Assembly (NCBI GenBank): GCA_033064195.1
Contig: JARBJD010000071.1
Coordinates: 124,001 to 188,000, forward strand
Origin: Blattamonas nauphoetae
Lineage: Eukaryota; Preaxostyla; Oxymonadida
Direction: 5' to 3'
DNA length: 64,000 nucleotides
Shown: piece after piece, positions 18,240 to 29,259 of the stretch
How the letters are laid out: each line of letters begins with the position of its first letter
Position numbering within the stretch: the first letter of the stretch is position 1
Program-made: the position numbers and the translations under genes
Notes under the pieces: generated by a model
Told to the model about the DNA's origin: nothing
Seen by the model: the letters and a program-made list of their open reading frames with translations, nothing else
The model's database searches: none

Positions 18240-21026
18240 TCAATACAGCCAGTTCACATTTGCTCCAAAGCACAGCATCATCCATCTGACTTTCCGTAGG
18301 GCGTCGAAAGAGTTGGCATCCTTCCCCTGGATGAAGATGTATTCCAAAGCATCTTGCCAACCTTCCTCCTGAAAATATGGGACTGTTCTTCGAATCGCGT
18401 TTTCATCGTCGATGCCGAGAAGAGGGCACTGTTCAGGAGCAACGATGATCTGCAGAAAAGAGACACTTGTGTTGAAGTTGTGGTTGAACAAAGCAGTCAC
18501 AAAGCGAGAGAAGAATCCAATTCGACTGAGACACTGAGAAAGCACACGCTGATCGCACAATTCGGCGATATCGACAAAAACTTTCTCTTGATCATCTCTT
18601 TCATTGGAATGGAAGATGTCTTGCTTCCTGACGTTGGGTGCTTGGAGGAAGAATTCGACGAGAATGTCGATGGCTGGAGCAAGCAATCGTTCGAGCTGGG
18701 ACTGACACAGTCGAGTGGCACTGTTGTGAGCTTGTGGCAGGATTTGACTGACGAAACGAATCACGTCCCGGTTGAGTTTCTCCTTCTCAAAGACTACCGC
18801 GAGATTGTTTCTGTTGATGATTTGCCTCACAATTCCAACTCTCCCCAAATCAACATCGTCCCATTCGTCGGATGTTGGTTGAAGGGAGTGCGGTCGAGTC
18901 GAGAGGAGATACTGCATCGGTGCTTCAGTAAAGATACCAATGGGGAGAGAGAGCAGAGATTCAAATGCGTGGAAGAAGTGTTCTGGTGTTCTACCAGCAT
19001 TTCTGAATAGTTCAGGCAGATACGCAAATCTGAGTTGCAATTCGCAGAATGTGGAGATCAGAAGGATTGTGGCGTCGTCCAAGTTGGAGTTTCTGTCGAG
19101 CAGAGCAACAATTCTGTCGACAACATTCAGGATCTCCTCGTCAGTGAGATAACAAACAAGTTCAGACGTGAGGATGAATGGTGGAGATGACGATGAGCGG
19201 GCCGATGCATCCATTTCCTCTCTCACTTGGTCTTGATAAGGTTTAGTTAAGTTGTTGGCGTGGTCATGGAGATAGGACTGACTGAGAAAGCGAAGAAAGA
19301 TGTTGTGTCCGTATTCATTTGCCAACTCGAACGGATGGAGTGAAAGATGGACAATATATTCCTTCGTTTGTTGGTAGAACGTACGATAGATCTCGTCCAG
19401 TTCCCTTCGACGTCGTTCTGTCAAGACATGGTAATTCGCGAACTGACTTTTCTCAATCTTTGCGAGATGATCCTCCAACAATTCGATGAGGTTTGTGTGG
19501 AGTGGGGTGAATTCAGAAGTGAATGGGAGTTTGGATGGATCAACAGCGTTGACGAAGCTGGGAAACCATCCACTCCATATTTGCTTCGAACATTCAACAC
19601 TGTCCATATAACTCATGAACTTTCGGAAGGCAGCGAGAACAGTCGGGGCGTGGTGTGGCTGGGTTGGAGTGAAGAGTGCCCAGAGTGCCGCTGAGTCCAA
19701 TTTCGACAAAGAGATGACACTACCTCTATTTTTGAGTCCAAATTTGTTGTCTGAGCAGAAGACCAGTTGCAAGTGTAGCAGTCGATGGGACATGAAGTAA
19801 AGAACGGCAAGCATCTCCATATCGAAGAACCGCCTCCCCTCGCTCACTCGAGCAAGCAGATATTCAAAGCCCTTCTTCCAGGTGAGGGGGGGTTGAGGAT
19901 CTACGATGTCAGAGCGAAGACCGAGTTTAACTTCATTTTTCGAGGTCAGACCCAAAATAGGAACAAGTTTCTCCTTAAAGTCGTTTCGAAGATCTCCGAA
20001 AAAATTCGGAATGTTGTGAAAGCGGCAGTAATACTGTTTATTTGTCACGATCTGATTGATGTGTTTCATGTTCGACAAAAGAGCAAAGCCGAAGTGAGGA
20101 TCAGCGGGAAAAACTGGAGCGGCGATGAGAGACCGTAAATATGTGGAGGAGGATTGGAAAACTGGTTCGATAATTTCAGATGTGAGCGCTGAGTGTTCGT
20201 AAAGATAGTCTCTGTTCTTTGACGATATAGAGCAGAAAAAGCTATCAATAATCGATACGAGATGGCTGTGGAATTTAAGGGTTGCTCTGTTTACTGGAAT
20301 TTCGTGGGGTTGAAGCTTTTGGAAGAGCTGTCCCAACAAACTTGTCAAAGCCACTTTGACGGAGGATAGAAAGTATGACCTTGAAATTCCGACATCCAAG
20401 AAGGAGAGAGCAGCCATTTGCAGAGTGTCCGATGGATAACAACCCATTTTAATGAGGGCATCCGTCACTTTTGCTTGTCCAGGCTTATCTTCGGACAACA
20501 AGGTTATGAGAAGCTTGTCGTCGGGGTATCCGCGATATTTATCGTGGATACTTGCATATTCCAGGAAATGGGTAGCATGATCCATTTCGGCTTGTGTCAG
20601 GGGCAAGTCAGAGTTAATCTGATCGAGGAGTGAGATACATCCTTGTTGTAGTGCATCAGTCGTAATAGAATCCTGCAAGACCAATCTCCAATCCGACGTA
20701 ATGGAGGTGGGAAGAGATATTTCCTCATCCTCCAGGTGTGCTTGTTCCGACATTAGAGTGGGATTGCTTTGCTTTCGTTTCAGTTCGTATTGCAAAATTT
20801 GCTTTGAAATTTGGATATATTGACGTTCATTGGCAGTAGTTGTAAATGCTTCAGTTGTGGATGTGATTGAAGGTAAATCGAGTGATGATTCAGTGTCACC
20901 ATCTGTGAGGTTGTGAAGCAGCGATTGTACGAGGTGATCTTCTGAAGTCGAAGATCGAACACATTGTGTCTGAAGGATAGGTTGGGCTTTGTTGTGCTTT
21001 TTCCCTAATCGATGCTTGGGAGACAT
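18240..21026 (-). CDS. Large helical protein of unknown function, 928 residues
   Basis: A single uninterrupted frame of 929 codons. The in-frame ATG at 21026 (MSPKHRLGKKHNKAQ) is taken as the start; the frame is open 30 codons further up but only from a TTG. The first 150 residues are Ser/Thr/Gln-rich and low-complexity. From about 170 to the end the protein is almost entirely amphipathic helix with Leu-rich pairs, for example TQAEMDHATHFLEYASI and LLDRNSNLDDATILLISTF. It ends in a short motif WMMLCFGANVNW that I associate with the C-termini of long oxymonad unknown proteins. No catalytic domain, signal peptide or membrane segment is seen. It is divergently arranged with the SH3-RRM gene at 21226. 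Confidence 0.75.
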   Translation of the reverse strand: MSPKHRLGKKHNKAQPILQTQCVRSSTSEDHLVQSLLHNLTDGDTESSLDLPSITSTTEAFTTTANERQYIQISKQILQYELKRKQSNPTLMSEQAHLEDEEISLPTSITSDWRLVLQDSITTDALQQGCISLLDQINSDLPLTQAEMDHATHFLEYASIHDKYRGYPDDKLLITLLSEDKPGQAKVTDALIKMGCYPSDTLQMAALSFLDVGISRSYFLSSVKVALTSLLGQLFQKLQPHEIPVNRATLKFHSHLVSIIDSFFCSISSKNRDYLYEHSALTSEIIEPVFQSSSTYLRSLIAAPVFPADPHFGFALLSNMKHINQIVTNKQYYCRFHNIPNFFGDLRNDFKEKLVPILGLTSKNEVKLGLRSDIVDPQPPLTWKKGFEYLLARVSEGRRFFDMEMLAVLYFMSHRLLHLQLVFCSDNKFGLKNRGSVISLSKLDSAALWALFTPTQPHHAPTVLAAFRKFMSYMDSVECSKQIWSGWFPSFVNAVDPSKLPFTSEFTPLHTNLIELLEDHLAKIEKSQFANYHVLTERRRRELDEIYRTFYQQTKEYIVHLSLHPFELANEYGHNIFLRFLSQSYLHDHANNLTKPYQDQVREEMDASARSSSSPPFILTSELVCYLTDEEILNVVDRIVALLDRNSNLDDATILLISTFCELQLRFAYLPELFRNAGRTPEHFFHAFESLLSLPIGIFTEAPMQYLLSTRPHSLQPTSDEWDDVDLGRVGIVRQIINRNNLAVVFEKEKLNRDVIRFVSQILPQAHNSATRLCQSQLERLLAPAIDILVEFFLQAPNVRKQDIFHSNERDDQEKVFVDIAELCDQRVLSQCLSRIGFFSRFVTALFNHNFNTSVSFLQIIVAPEQCPLLGIDDENAIRRTVPYFQEEGWQDALEYIFIQGKDANSFDALRKVRWMMLCFGANVNWLY

Positions 21027-21225
21027 GCTATTTGGATCCGTCCCATTCGAGGGAGATTGATTTGTCAAAACACGTGATGCCTTTTTTAGGAACCTGTAGA
21101 CAGCACCTTCAGGCAACGTACACCTTTTTACGAATCAAAAAGTACCTCTGGATTTCAACACAGTCTCAGGAGAAATCATTAACTGAAAAGACCTGATAAA
21201 TGATGAATGGGTTGATCTAATTGCT

Positions 21226-22368
21226 TTGTCGTTTAGAACAATTCTATATGATTGTCCACCTCAGTCTGGGGTCCAATCGATCCATGTTGTCCAAGGTGAC
21301 ATCGTTGAAGTGCTGGGCGAAGACCAAAATGGCTGGACATGGTCAAAGAAAAAAGGAACAGAGCTGATTGGATACGTCCCTACCCAAGCCCTTGGTCCTT
21401 TTCCGGCGCCACAACATGCTGAACCAATCGAGACACCCTTCTCTCTCGATTTAGATCATGTTAATGCATACCCGAACGTGGTGGACGAGGTGAAGTCGTT
21501 CTTCTCGCAATTTGGAGAAGTGTACTATTTCGATTCGAGACCTCCCAACGGTCCATTTCCTACCTACCGTTTCGCTCTTGATATCCTGTCGACAGTGGAT
21601 TTTGAGACCATCAAATCGGCAATCGTCAATCAGCCTTTCTACAACCAGAACGCTCAACTCACTCCAGGCCGCTTTGAATCAAACCCATTGGAGCTCTTTC
21701 TTTCTCGTCTCCCGCCTTCGTTCACGAAATCAGAAGTGCTGGAGTTGATCCATCCCGCAAATCCAACGAAAGTGAGTGTCTTCTTTCCCAAAGAGAAGAA
21801 AACCTTCAAAAATTGTGCGATTGTGTTTCCAGATGCGCGTTCAGCCAATGCAGCATTTCGAGATCGGTCTCGCTGGATATCAAAGCAACCAGATCTGACT
21901 GTCAAATTTCAAATTCGGTCAAGCCCAACACGTGCGAGTTGTTCGCCCCCGCCCGTCCAAGTCCACTCAACATCGGTTTACTTGACAAATCTTCCGAATG
22001 GAGTGATTCCCAGCGATATAGTCAACACTCTCTTCCCAACATCAATTATCACCCATTTGCACATTCACACAGCCCCACCAGACCGCACAGTGTCAGCAGT
22101 TGTGCATTTCAAGACAGAGAGCGAAGCACAGCAAGCCATTAGCCAAAGCGGCTCCTTATTCCTCCTCTCGAACCGAATCAATGTTCGTGAAGATCGCGTG
22201 GGTGGTGAACGTTTCTCACGTAGCTCGGTTTCTCCGGTGAGTGTTTCGCCGCCGCCACTTCCTCAAAACCTCCCGCCGCATCCGACAAACTCTCCATTCC
22301 AGCCACAGCCTCCACCACGTCGATACCCACAATCCCCACCACCCCCACCTCCACCCAACCAGTTTTAG
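21226..22368 (+). CDS. SH3 plus three RRM-like domains, proline-rich tail; start codon is TTG
   Basis: Residues 1-60 form a classic SH3 domain (ILYDCPPQSG, DIVEVLGED, NGWTWSKK, GYVPTQAL). RRM-like folds follow at about 75-150 (EVKSFFSQFGEVYYFD), 155-235 (LELFLSRLPPSF, CAIVFPDARSANAAF) and 250-320 (SVYLTNLPNGVIP, VSAVVHFKTESEAQQAI). The last 50 residues are almost all Pro, with polyPro runs that could bind SH3 domains. The paralogue at 42773-43816 starts ATGTCGTTAAGAACA; here the same codon reads TTG and there is no in-frame ATG before an upstream TGA (21184). It may start at TTG, use an unseen exon, or be disabled. RNA binding with adaptor function is inferred from domains only. Confidence 0.75.
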   Translation: MSFRTILYDCPPQSGVQSIHVVQGDIVEVLGEDQNGWTWSKKKGTELIGYVPTQALGPFPAPQHAEPIETPFSLDLDHVNAYPNVVDEVKSFFSQFGEVYYFDSRPPNGPFPTYRFALDILSTVDFETIKSAIVNQPFYNQNAQLTPGRFESNPLELFLSRLPPSFTKSEVLELIHPANPTKVSVFFPKEKKTFKNCAIVFPDARSANAAFRDRSRWISKQPDLTVKFQIRSSPTRASCSPPPVQVHSTSVYLTNLPNGVIPSDIVNTLFPTSIITHLHIHTAPPDRTVSAVVHFKTESEAQQAISQSGSLFLLSNRINVREDRVGGERFSRSSVSPVSVSPPPLPQNLPPHPTNSPFQPQPPPRRYPQSPPPPPPPNQF

Positions 22369-22370
22369 TG

Positions 22371-22905
22371 ACAGTGGAATATGTCTATCAGCATTCAATG
22401 CCATATCTTTGGATGATATAGCGGATATTGCTATCTTTCAAACTTCAGTTTTTTTTTCACTTTTTTTGCCTTTTCACGTACCTTTTCATCATCATCATCA
22501 TCATCACCATCGTTGAGCCTTGTATTTCAGCGTTTGTGAAAGATAATGGAAGCAACAAAACCGATTTCAGATTCTGGTCGAAATTCTAGGTGAGCCTCCC
22601 TCAATTAATGGGTCAGGCTAACATTCACTTCTCAATATTCAATTCTCAATTCGTCTACTCCCGTACGAATGCTCCTGCTACATTTTCTGGTTGTTTCACA
22701 AGCAATCTCTCTCGAGAACGTCATTCATCAGCACCTTGAACAGAATCAATCGAATCACTTTTTTTATGTAGAAAATACAACGGCCTTAATCGCCGTTCAA
22801 TTTTATATTTACATGTTTTCCATAAAGTTATTAATAATCATGAATTTTACAATCGTGATATCATCAAAAGACATTACATTGAATGGTGTCAGTGATATCC
22901 CGATG
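22371..22905. other. Spacer between tail-to-tail SH3-RRM genes, with a CAT microsatellite
   Basis: This is the centre of the palindromic gene pair. It includes a short run of CAT/ATC triplets at about 22486-22512. Otherwise it is A/T-rich with stops in all frames; no gene is seen. Confidence 0.6.
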
Positions 22906-24427
22906 TTACTTGATTTGGGGCGGTGGTGGCGATACACCCTTCGGAGAAACCGACCCGCGTGAGGAACGATCAGGATCAACGCGATATTCACGAACTTGGA
23001 TGCGGTTCGAGAGGAAAGACAAAGTTCCGCTTTGGCTGATGGCTTGCTGCGCTTCGCTCTTTGTCTTGAAATGCACAACTGCCGACACAGGCTGGCCAGG
23101 TGCGGCTGCGTGAATGTGCAAATTCGTGATAACAAAGGATGGGAAGAGAGAATTGATGATGTCTTTGGGGATCACTCCATACGGAAGATTGGTCAAGGAA
23201 ACTGACGAGGAGTTTAACTTCTGCTGGACAGATTTTGAGGGACTATGGCAAACTGCAACTTGGCGGGACAGATCAAAAAGGACTCTAACAGTCAAAAACA
23301 CACTATTAATATCTTTCTAGGGAAGATATGTTGCTCTAGGATTCCGAAAAAAAGCACAGAAACCTCGGAGTAAATCATAAAAATAAGGGTCGGATCAAAC
23401 CATGAAATCTAAAATAGGAAATCTCAGAAATGTATAGACCTCTAGAAAGTTCCAAGACTTGATATTAAAGGAATAGGTGTTCTTTAAAGATAAATGAAGG
23501 TTTTTTGACAGAGAATCAACCAATTCTTTGTCAAGATCGCCCTAATTCACTATCAGAAATTTTGAGAAAATGAAGTTTTTCCGAATCTCTAATCGCTTCG
23601 ATTCTCCTTATTTCCTAGAAAATCACCGGTACAATCACTCATTGACTGAATAGGTCTGTCCGACCAAGTTGCATGTTGCCGGGACTATTGTCTTGGACGG
23701 GTTTAGGAGCAATATTTTCTGGTTTAGGACGGTTTTGGGTCGAAAACTGAACCGTCAGACCAGGTTGCTTTTCAATCCAACGAGACCGATCTCGAAATGC
23801 TGCATTGGCTGAACGCGAATCTGGAAACACAATCGCACAATTTTTGAAGGTTTTCTTCTCTTTGGGAAAGAAGACACTCACTTTCGTTGGATTCGCGGGA
23901 TGGATCAACTCCAGCACTTCTGATTTCGTGAACGAAGGCGGGAGACGAGAAAGAAAGAGCTCCAATGGGTTTGATTCAAAGCGGCCTGGAGTGAGTTGAG
24001 CGTTCTGGTTGTAGAAAGGCTGATTGACGATGGACGATTTGATAGTCTCAAAATCCACTGTCGACAGGATATCAAGAGCGAAACGGTAGGTAGGAAATGG
24101 ACCGTTGGGAGGTCTCGAATCGAAATAGTACACTTCTCCAAATTGCGAGAAGAACGACTTCACCTCGTCCACCACGTTCGGGTATGCATTAACATGATCT
24201 AAATCGAGAGAGAAGGGTGTCTCAATTGGTTCAGCATGTTGTGGCGCCGGAAAAGGACCAAGGGCTTGGGTAGGGACGTATCCAATCAGCTCTGTTCCTT
24301 TTTTCTTTGACCATGTCCAGCCATTTTGGTCTTCGCCCAGCACTTCAACGATGTCACCTTGGACAACATGGATCGATTGGACCCCAGACTGAGGTGGACA
24401 ATCATATAGAATTGTTTTTACTGACAT
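22906..24427 (-). pseudogene. SH3-RRM paralogue, inverted neighbour copy, middle disrupted
   Basis: From an ATG at 24427 (MSVKTILYDC) the SH3, RRM1 and RRM2 domains are nearly identical to 21226-22368 until about 23760, where the frame diverges and stops at 23639. RRM3 reappears at 23230-22906 (SVSLTNLPYGVIPKD through the Ser/Pro tail). The 340 bases between hold no frame. They could be one intron longer than usual for the window (possible donor GTACCGG near 23630, acceptor GTCCAGCAG near 23225) or a disruption. The two copies are tail to tail, an inverted duplication with about 500 bases between them. Confidence 0.6.
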
Positions 24428-24778
24428 TAGAATTAGAACTCCGCCCGTCACTAATTTATTTCATCTTCTTGTCAATTCTAAAGGATTGAAAGACACGCCT
24501 ACGTCCTCTTATCTGTCTGTCTATATGTCTTATCACTGTGTCAACATTCACAGAATTGTTTACTCTCTTTTCAGTGTGATTAATCTACCCAAGAGCAGAA
24601 ACAAACGACCGGTCATTCATCGAGTCTTGACGAGATAAATTAGGTCTAATGATCAGTTTTTTACTCTTAACTCATCATTGTCTCCATCTTATGTCGTTTT
24701 ACGTTCTCCTAATTCTTTCATTTGCAGGGTATCATTCTCATTCACGGTTCAAACCCGGACTAACATCTCTTTTTGCGA
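24428..24778. other. Divergent intergenic region
   Basis: It lies between the ATG of the minus SH3-RRM copy (24427) and that of the plus gene (24779), so the promoters of both must lie here or in upstream exons. I see no recognisable element. Confidence 0.35.
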
Positions 24779-27700
24779 ATGGGCAACACGACATCTCCTT
24801 CCCGTTCATCAAATACATTGACCTCCGCTGATAGTGACGAATATGATGACACTATTAGTGCACTTTCAGAGGATTTTCGGACAGAATCTCTGGAATCGCG
24901 TCTTAGGCGGTTTGACACTGGTTTTATATGTGTTTCTTGGACAGTGTGATGTTCTCCTCATTTTTCAACGTCCTTCAGAGATTGATGGAATGGTTTGTTG
25001 AAGCGATGATCGGTGTGGATCTCATCAGAAATAAACACCCCTCTGTGCCGCCTCTGATAATTGACAACATCAGAATTGATAGATCCTCCACAATCTGGAT
25101 CGGTCTCCTTTATTTTCTATTTCATCATCTGAACAGCTTTTCCCTCCTCGCCTCACCAACCATCGATTTCAGGAACTCTCTCTTCTGACATCTCCACACT
25201 CTGCCAGTTCTTTCTACAAACCCATCGAACTCTTCAACAACAATACCGATTGATCCTCCCTCTTGATCCAGAACAGAAGGATATTGTCTTCGCAAACATT
25301 ATGGTTGCACTCATCGAACATTTTGTTGCTTCTGGAGATCTCCATCTCCCCAATTCGTCTCCACAAGATTGCTCCAAACACTTCGTACAATACTATCATC
25401 AGTTAGGTAACAATGAGAATCCATATACGAACCCCTTTCTCCTTCACTGTCTCGCCTACATCTTCATGAAATCTGTTCTTCTTCCAACAAATTCTCATGT
25501 GTTTGTAATCAAAAAAGACTCATTATTGCGCAGGGATGATGTTGAAAACTCTGAATATCTTCTTGATGCGATACAAGAGGTCAGAAAAACACACTCGTTG
25601 GATGCAGTGTGGCACGCTTTCTATGATTGGAAGGAATGGGTGACGATGCTAGAAATGGTGGAACAGAATATGGTTTCACTTGTATCTCTTCATTTTCTGT
25701 TAATTGTTCGTTTCAGACTGATCTTTCGTTCCTCCAATCACCGTGTCTTCGAGCGACTCTCGAAGCCCTCCAATCGAAACACCAAATCCGAGCCAATCCA
25801 CCTCAACACGAAGAGTCCATTCAAACCAACACTCCTCCCGATCAGACAACAACAGATTCCTCACCACTCCCACACCAGGCGGAACACCAAATCCGAGCCA
25901 CTCCGCCTCCCATCGACGAGAATGGGCGAGATGAGCTCTCGATAAATCGACTTCTCGTTGGCACTTCTATCCCTTTTCGGTTCGGCAGCTCCGAACACAC
26001 ATCAACGGACAGTTCAGACATCTCCTCATCAGCAATCTCCACCCAGACATCACTCCCATCCCAACAATCGTCTTCCGATTCACCAACCCTTGCTTCTGAG
26101 CCGTTGATCTACCAAACCAAAACCATCCCCCATCACTCCCAGCTTCTCCTCTCCGAGATTCATCTGCACCTCGGACGACCATCTCCACCCTCCTTCCTGT
26201 GGAACATCCGCGGCCCACGCACTTCAGAAGCAGAGCTGGACGCGCTTCTCCAACCCACACGTCAAGTTGTCGATGGAAACAAGAGATTTGACGTCTCTCT
26301 GTTCGACGAGAAAGACGACCACAAGTTGGTGGCATCTCTTCGTCGGTGTTATGCCATTGTTGCAGCAACGAACTCAAAAGACTGTATTCTTGACTATAAG
26401 AGTTTCCGGAGAAAACTACTATCTGCTCTCCACTCTCCCAACGCTGCTGTCGGCATTGAAAGCATCGGTCTTTTCTTCAAAATTGGGGAATGTCTTCGGG
26501 AACCCGACGATCCTCGTGGCACTGAATTTATGAGTCTTCGCACCGCTTTCATCGACGGAACTTTTTGGGAGAAAATGGCTCTTCTGACTTTGTGGGTGAG
26601 ATGGCTCGACTTCAGGGTGATGAACGGGAAAGCACTGACGATGACTGAAACAGACTTCGACTTCGGTGGGTTGTTAGCGGCGGATCTCAGTGACACTCGA
26701 CTGTTCGACAGAGCGTGTATGTTCGTGTTGAGAATCGTGCTATTTGATGCTCTGTCGATGTCCCATCAATGGAGAATGGACTTTCTCGTCCAGTTTGAGA
26801 AGAATCATGGGATGATGTCACGACTCACTTGTGTTCCGAGTCCATCTTCAAGACATAACCAATCAGAACATCTTCTGAGTCCACGCGCAACCATTCTCGG
26901 CTCATTCCTGTCTCTAACTCGTGGCTTTGATTTCGCTTCTGCGCTGACCGAACTCATCACAATCGATTTGGAGTCAAGCCCCCACACATTCTCGGATTGG
27001 ATGAATCCAGCGGTCCTGCTCAACCACACATCCATCGCCCCCAATCACAGACACTCCTTCTTTCCGATGGATCTGATGTTCGAACGGTTTCTCCGATCGA
27101 ATCCAGAAATCTTCTTTCGACACTTTTTGCAGTCGACTGTCTGCACATCGACTAAGTTCCTCCATATTCCTGTTGTTAGATTGCACTCACTCCTCCTTCG
27201 ATCGCCACAACTCAATCTCAATCAAAACACACTTTGGAACCTTCTCCTCATGATTTTTAAATCTCCAGATCCACTGGCCACACTACCGATCATTCTGAAT
27301 CTCTTCCGTTTCTATCCACCTCCTCGGCTCTTCGACACTCTGCTCTGCCTCCCTCCTCCCTCCACAAACCCTCCCTCCTCCACTGCATCCCTCATCAGAG
27401 CCACACAAGACATTTGGCACACTTTTTTCATGTTTTTCCCCAAGTTTGGCGGTTTTGTGACTCCCTTCGGTGCGTGTTCGTCTCTCGCCAAAGTGTTCCA
27501 GTTGTTAGTTCCATTTGACTCGATTCCGGATGCTTTTGATTTAGCCATGTTGAGTGAAACTGGAGAGAAAGTTGTGTCTCTTCACTGGCTCAACATTCCA
27601 TCTCACTTCGACTCTCCCCTCCTCTGCCATCTTCCTTCTCTGGCTGGTGCTCAGCGAGGCGTCCTCCAGACTCTCTCGTCTCACTCTGGCATCCCCTCTC

Positions 27701-28252
27701 TCGTCGCCCCTCTCACAACATGTTCCATAAATGACCAACTCTCTCATGCTCGTTCTCACACTGAACCCACCGACTATCTCCTCGCCGTTCTTTCGTTGCA
27801 CAGTCGCTTCATCGCTGCGAAAGGTTCGTCAGCTCTTTTCACTTCATTCCTCAGGTTATGACTATGCGACCAGAAGCCCCGACATCGACATTGTGCTAAA
27901 CGCCGTTCTCACGTATGTATTCTCCCATCGCTTTCTTGATCGTCTCAGGTCTCCATGTCCTGCCGTCGCGTCAACTTCCTGCGAACTATGTCTTCGCTTT
28001 GTCAGTGTCGCCTCTGATGTCGTTCGGATGGAGTCGGTGAAGTGTGGATTGTTGGACAGTGTCATGTTCGCTGTGTCGTGCTCGTCGTTCTTGGATGACT
28101 ACGAGAAAGGGGTTGCTGTGATTGGAATTCTTCTCAACACAATCCGACTCGACAGTCAGAAACAGCAAATTAGACAATTCGGCTTTTTTTTCCTCTCTTC
28201 TGACAATTCTGCTGCGATGAGGAAACTCAAGGATGATCATCATTCCTTCTAA
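24779..28252 (+). CDS. Large unknown protein, five exons, 1036 residues, N-myristoylation motif
   Basis: Five exons close in phase: 24779-24920, 25173-25672, 25717-27823, 27855-27912 and 27949-28252 (3111 bases, 1036 residues). The introns are 252, 44, 31 and 36 bases, all GT...AG, with pyrimidine-rich ends (for example GTATGTATTC...CGTCTCAG). The protein begins MGNTTSPS, which fits N-myristoylation (Gly2, Ser6). Residues 1-50 are acidic and Ser-rich, 50-215 helical, about 215-330 Ser/Thr/Pro-rich linker with two similar HQIRA-type boxes, then a long Leu-rich helical region with STNPPSS interruptions. No enzyme motif was found. It may be a membrane-tethered scaffold; that is inference. Confidence 0.75.
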
Positions 28253-28383
28253 GCAACTCTCACCTGTGCAATTTCCGAAATATATGCCAAAAAGAGTCTG
28301 TTGAAGTGAAAATCAAGAGAAAGTGAATTGAGGACGAAATAAGCGAGATAAAAAAGGGAGTCCAACTGTTGTCAATTATCCAA

Positions 28384-28752
28384 TCAATCACTGGTGCTGT
28401 CCAGTCCACTGACTTGGTCAATTGAATTGGATGGGTTTTTCAGTAAGATTCTAAGTTTTCTGTTCAATTGAGTCGAAAACTTTACCGTCAGACCAGGATG
28501 CATTGAAATCCAGCGAGACCGATCTCGGAAGGCCGCATTGGTTGAACGTGCGTCTGGAACCACAACGGTACAACCTTTGATGTTTTGGTTGTTCCTGGGA
28601 AAGAAGAGAGTCACTTTTTCTGGATTGGCGGGATGGATTAATGTCCGGATGTCTGCTTCGGTGCAGGAAGGCGAGAAGGGAGCGAGATAGAGCTCCAAAC
28701 GGTTTGCATCTCGATTCGGAAGTCGATTGTGGTTGGAGGAGTCGGATCCCAC
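28384..28752 (-). pseudogene. Orphan RRM2 fragment of the SH3-RRM family
   Basis: It contains only the second RRM-like domain (RLELYLAPFSPSCTEAD, FFPRNNQNIKG, DARSTNAAFRDRSRW), closest to the copy at 42773-43816 (same LYLAPFSPSC wording). There is no ATG, SH3, RRM1 or RRM3. A truncated duplicate is the simplest explanation. Confidence 0.75.
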
Positions 28753-28759
28753 CCTTTGT

Positions 28760-29259
28760 TAAGGCAATCGACATCCTCGAGCCCCTCTATTCACTCATTG
28801 ATTCTTCGATTTCTTTCATGTTCTCTGACCATCTCACCTTCTAACTCCATAATTTCAATTGTTTGCAGAGAAACATTCTGAATAAAGTCAAAAAAGTGAT
28901 AAAAAGTTGACAAAAACTGGTTGTGACACACTATGAAAAGATTATAAATTTTTACGGAAAATTCGACCAGGTGAGGCAAAAATAGGGAGTTGAGACATAA
29001 AATGAAGTGTTAAAATTAACTGCACCGACCTGTACGATTGGTGACAATAATTAGTGCCACCCCTATATTTGTTGAGATGAAAGAGTGAGCAACGACTAGA
29101 AAGGCACACTTTTCAAGAACTTCGTTGTGTGTTGGAAACATTGAGACAGAAGATTCATGGAATGGTGTTTATCATCATTTCCTGTCGGAGGGGTCTGATT
29201 TTTGAGAATGTTGATGAACTTGGAAATTCTCACTATTGGGTCCTACAAAAGGTGAGAAA
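28760..29259. other. Intergenic, nothing recognised
   Basis: A/T-rich spacer of about 500 bases without a supported frame or RNA structure. Confidence 0.4.

Noticed and set aside
22486-22512. CAT triplet microsatellite as a regulatory element
   Set aside because: Short simple repeat between genes, with no sign of conservation in the paralogous spacer.
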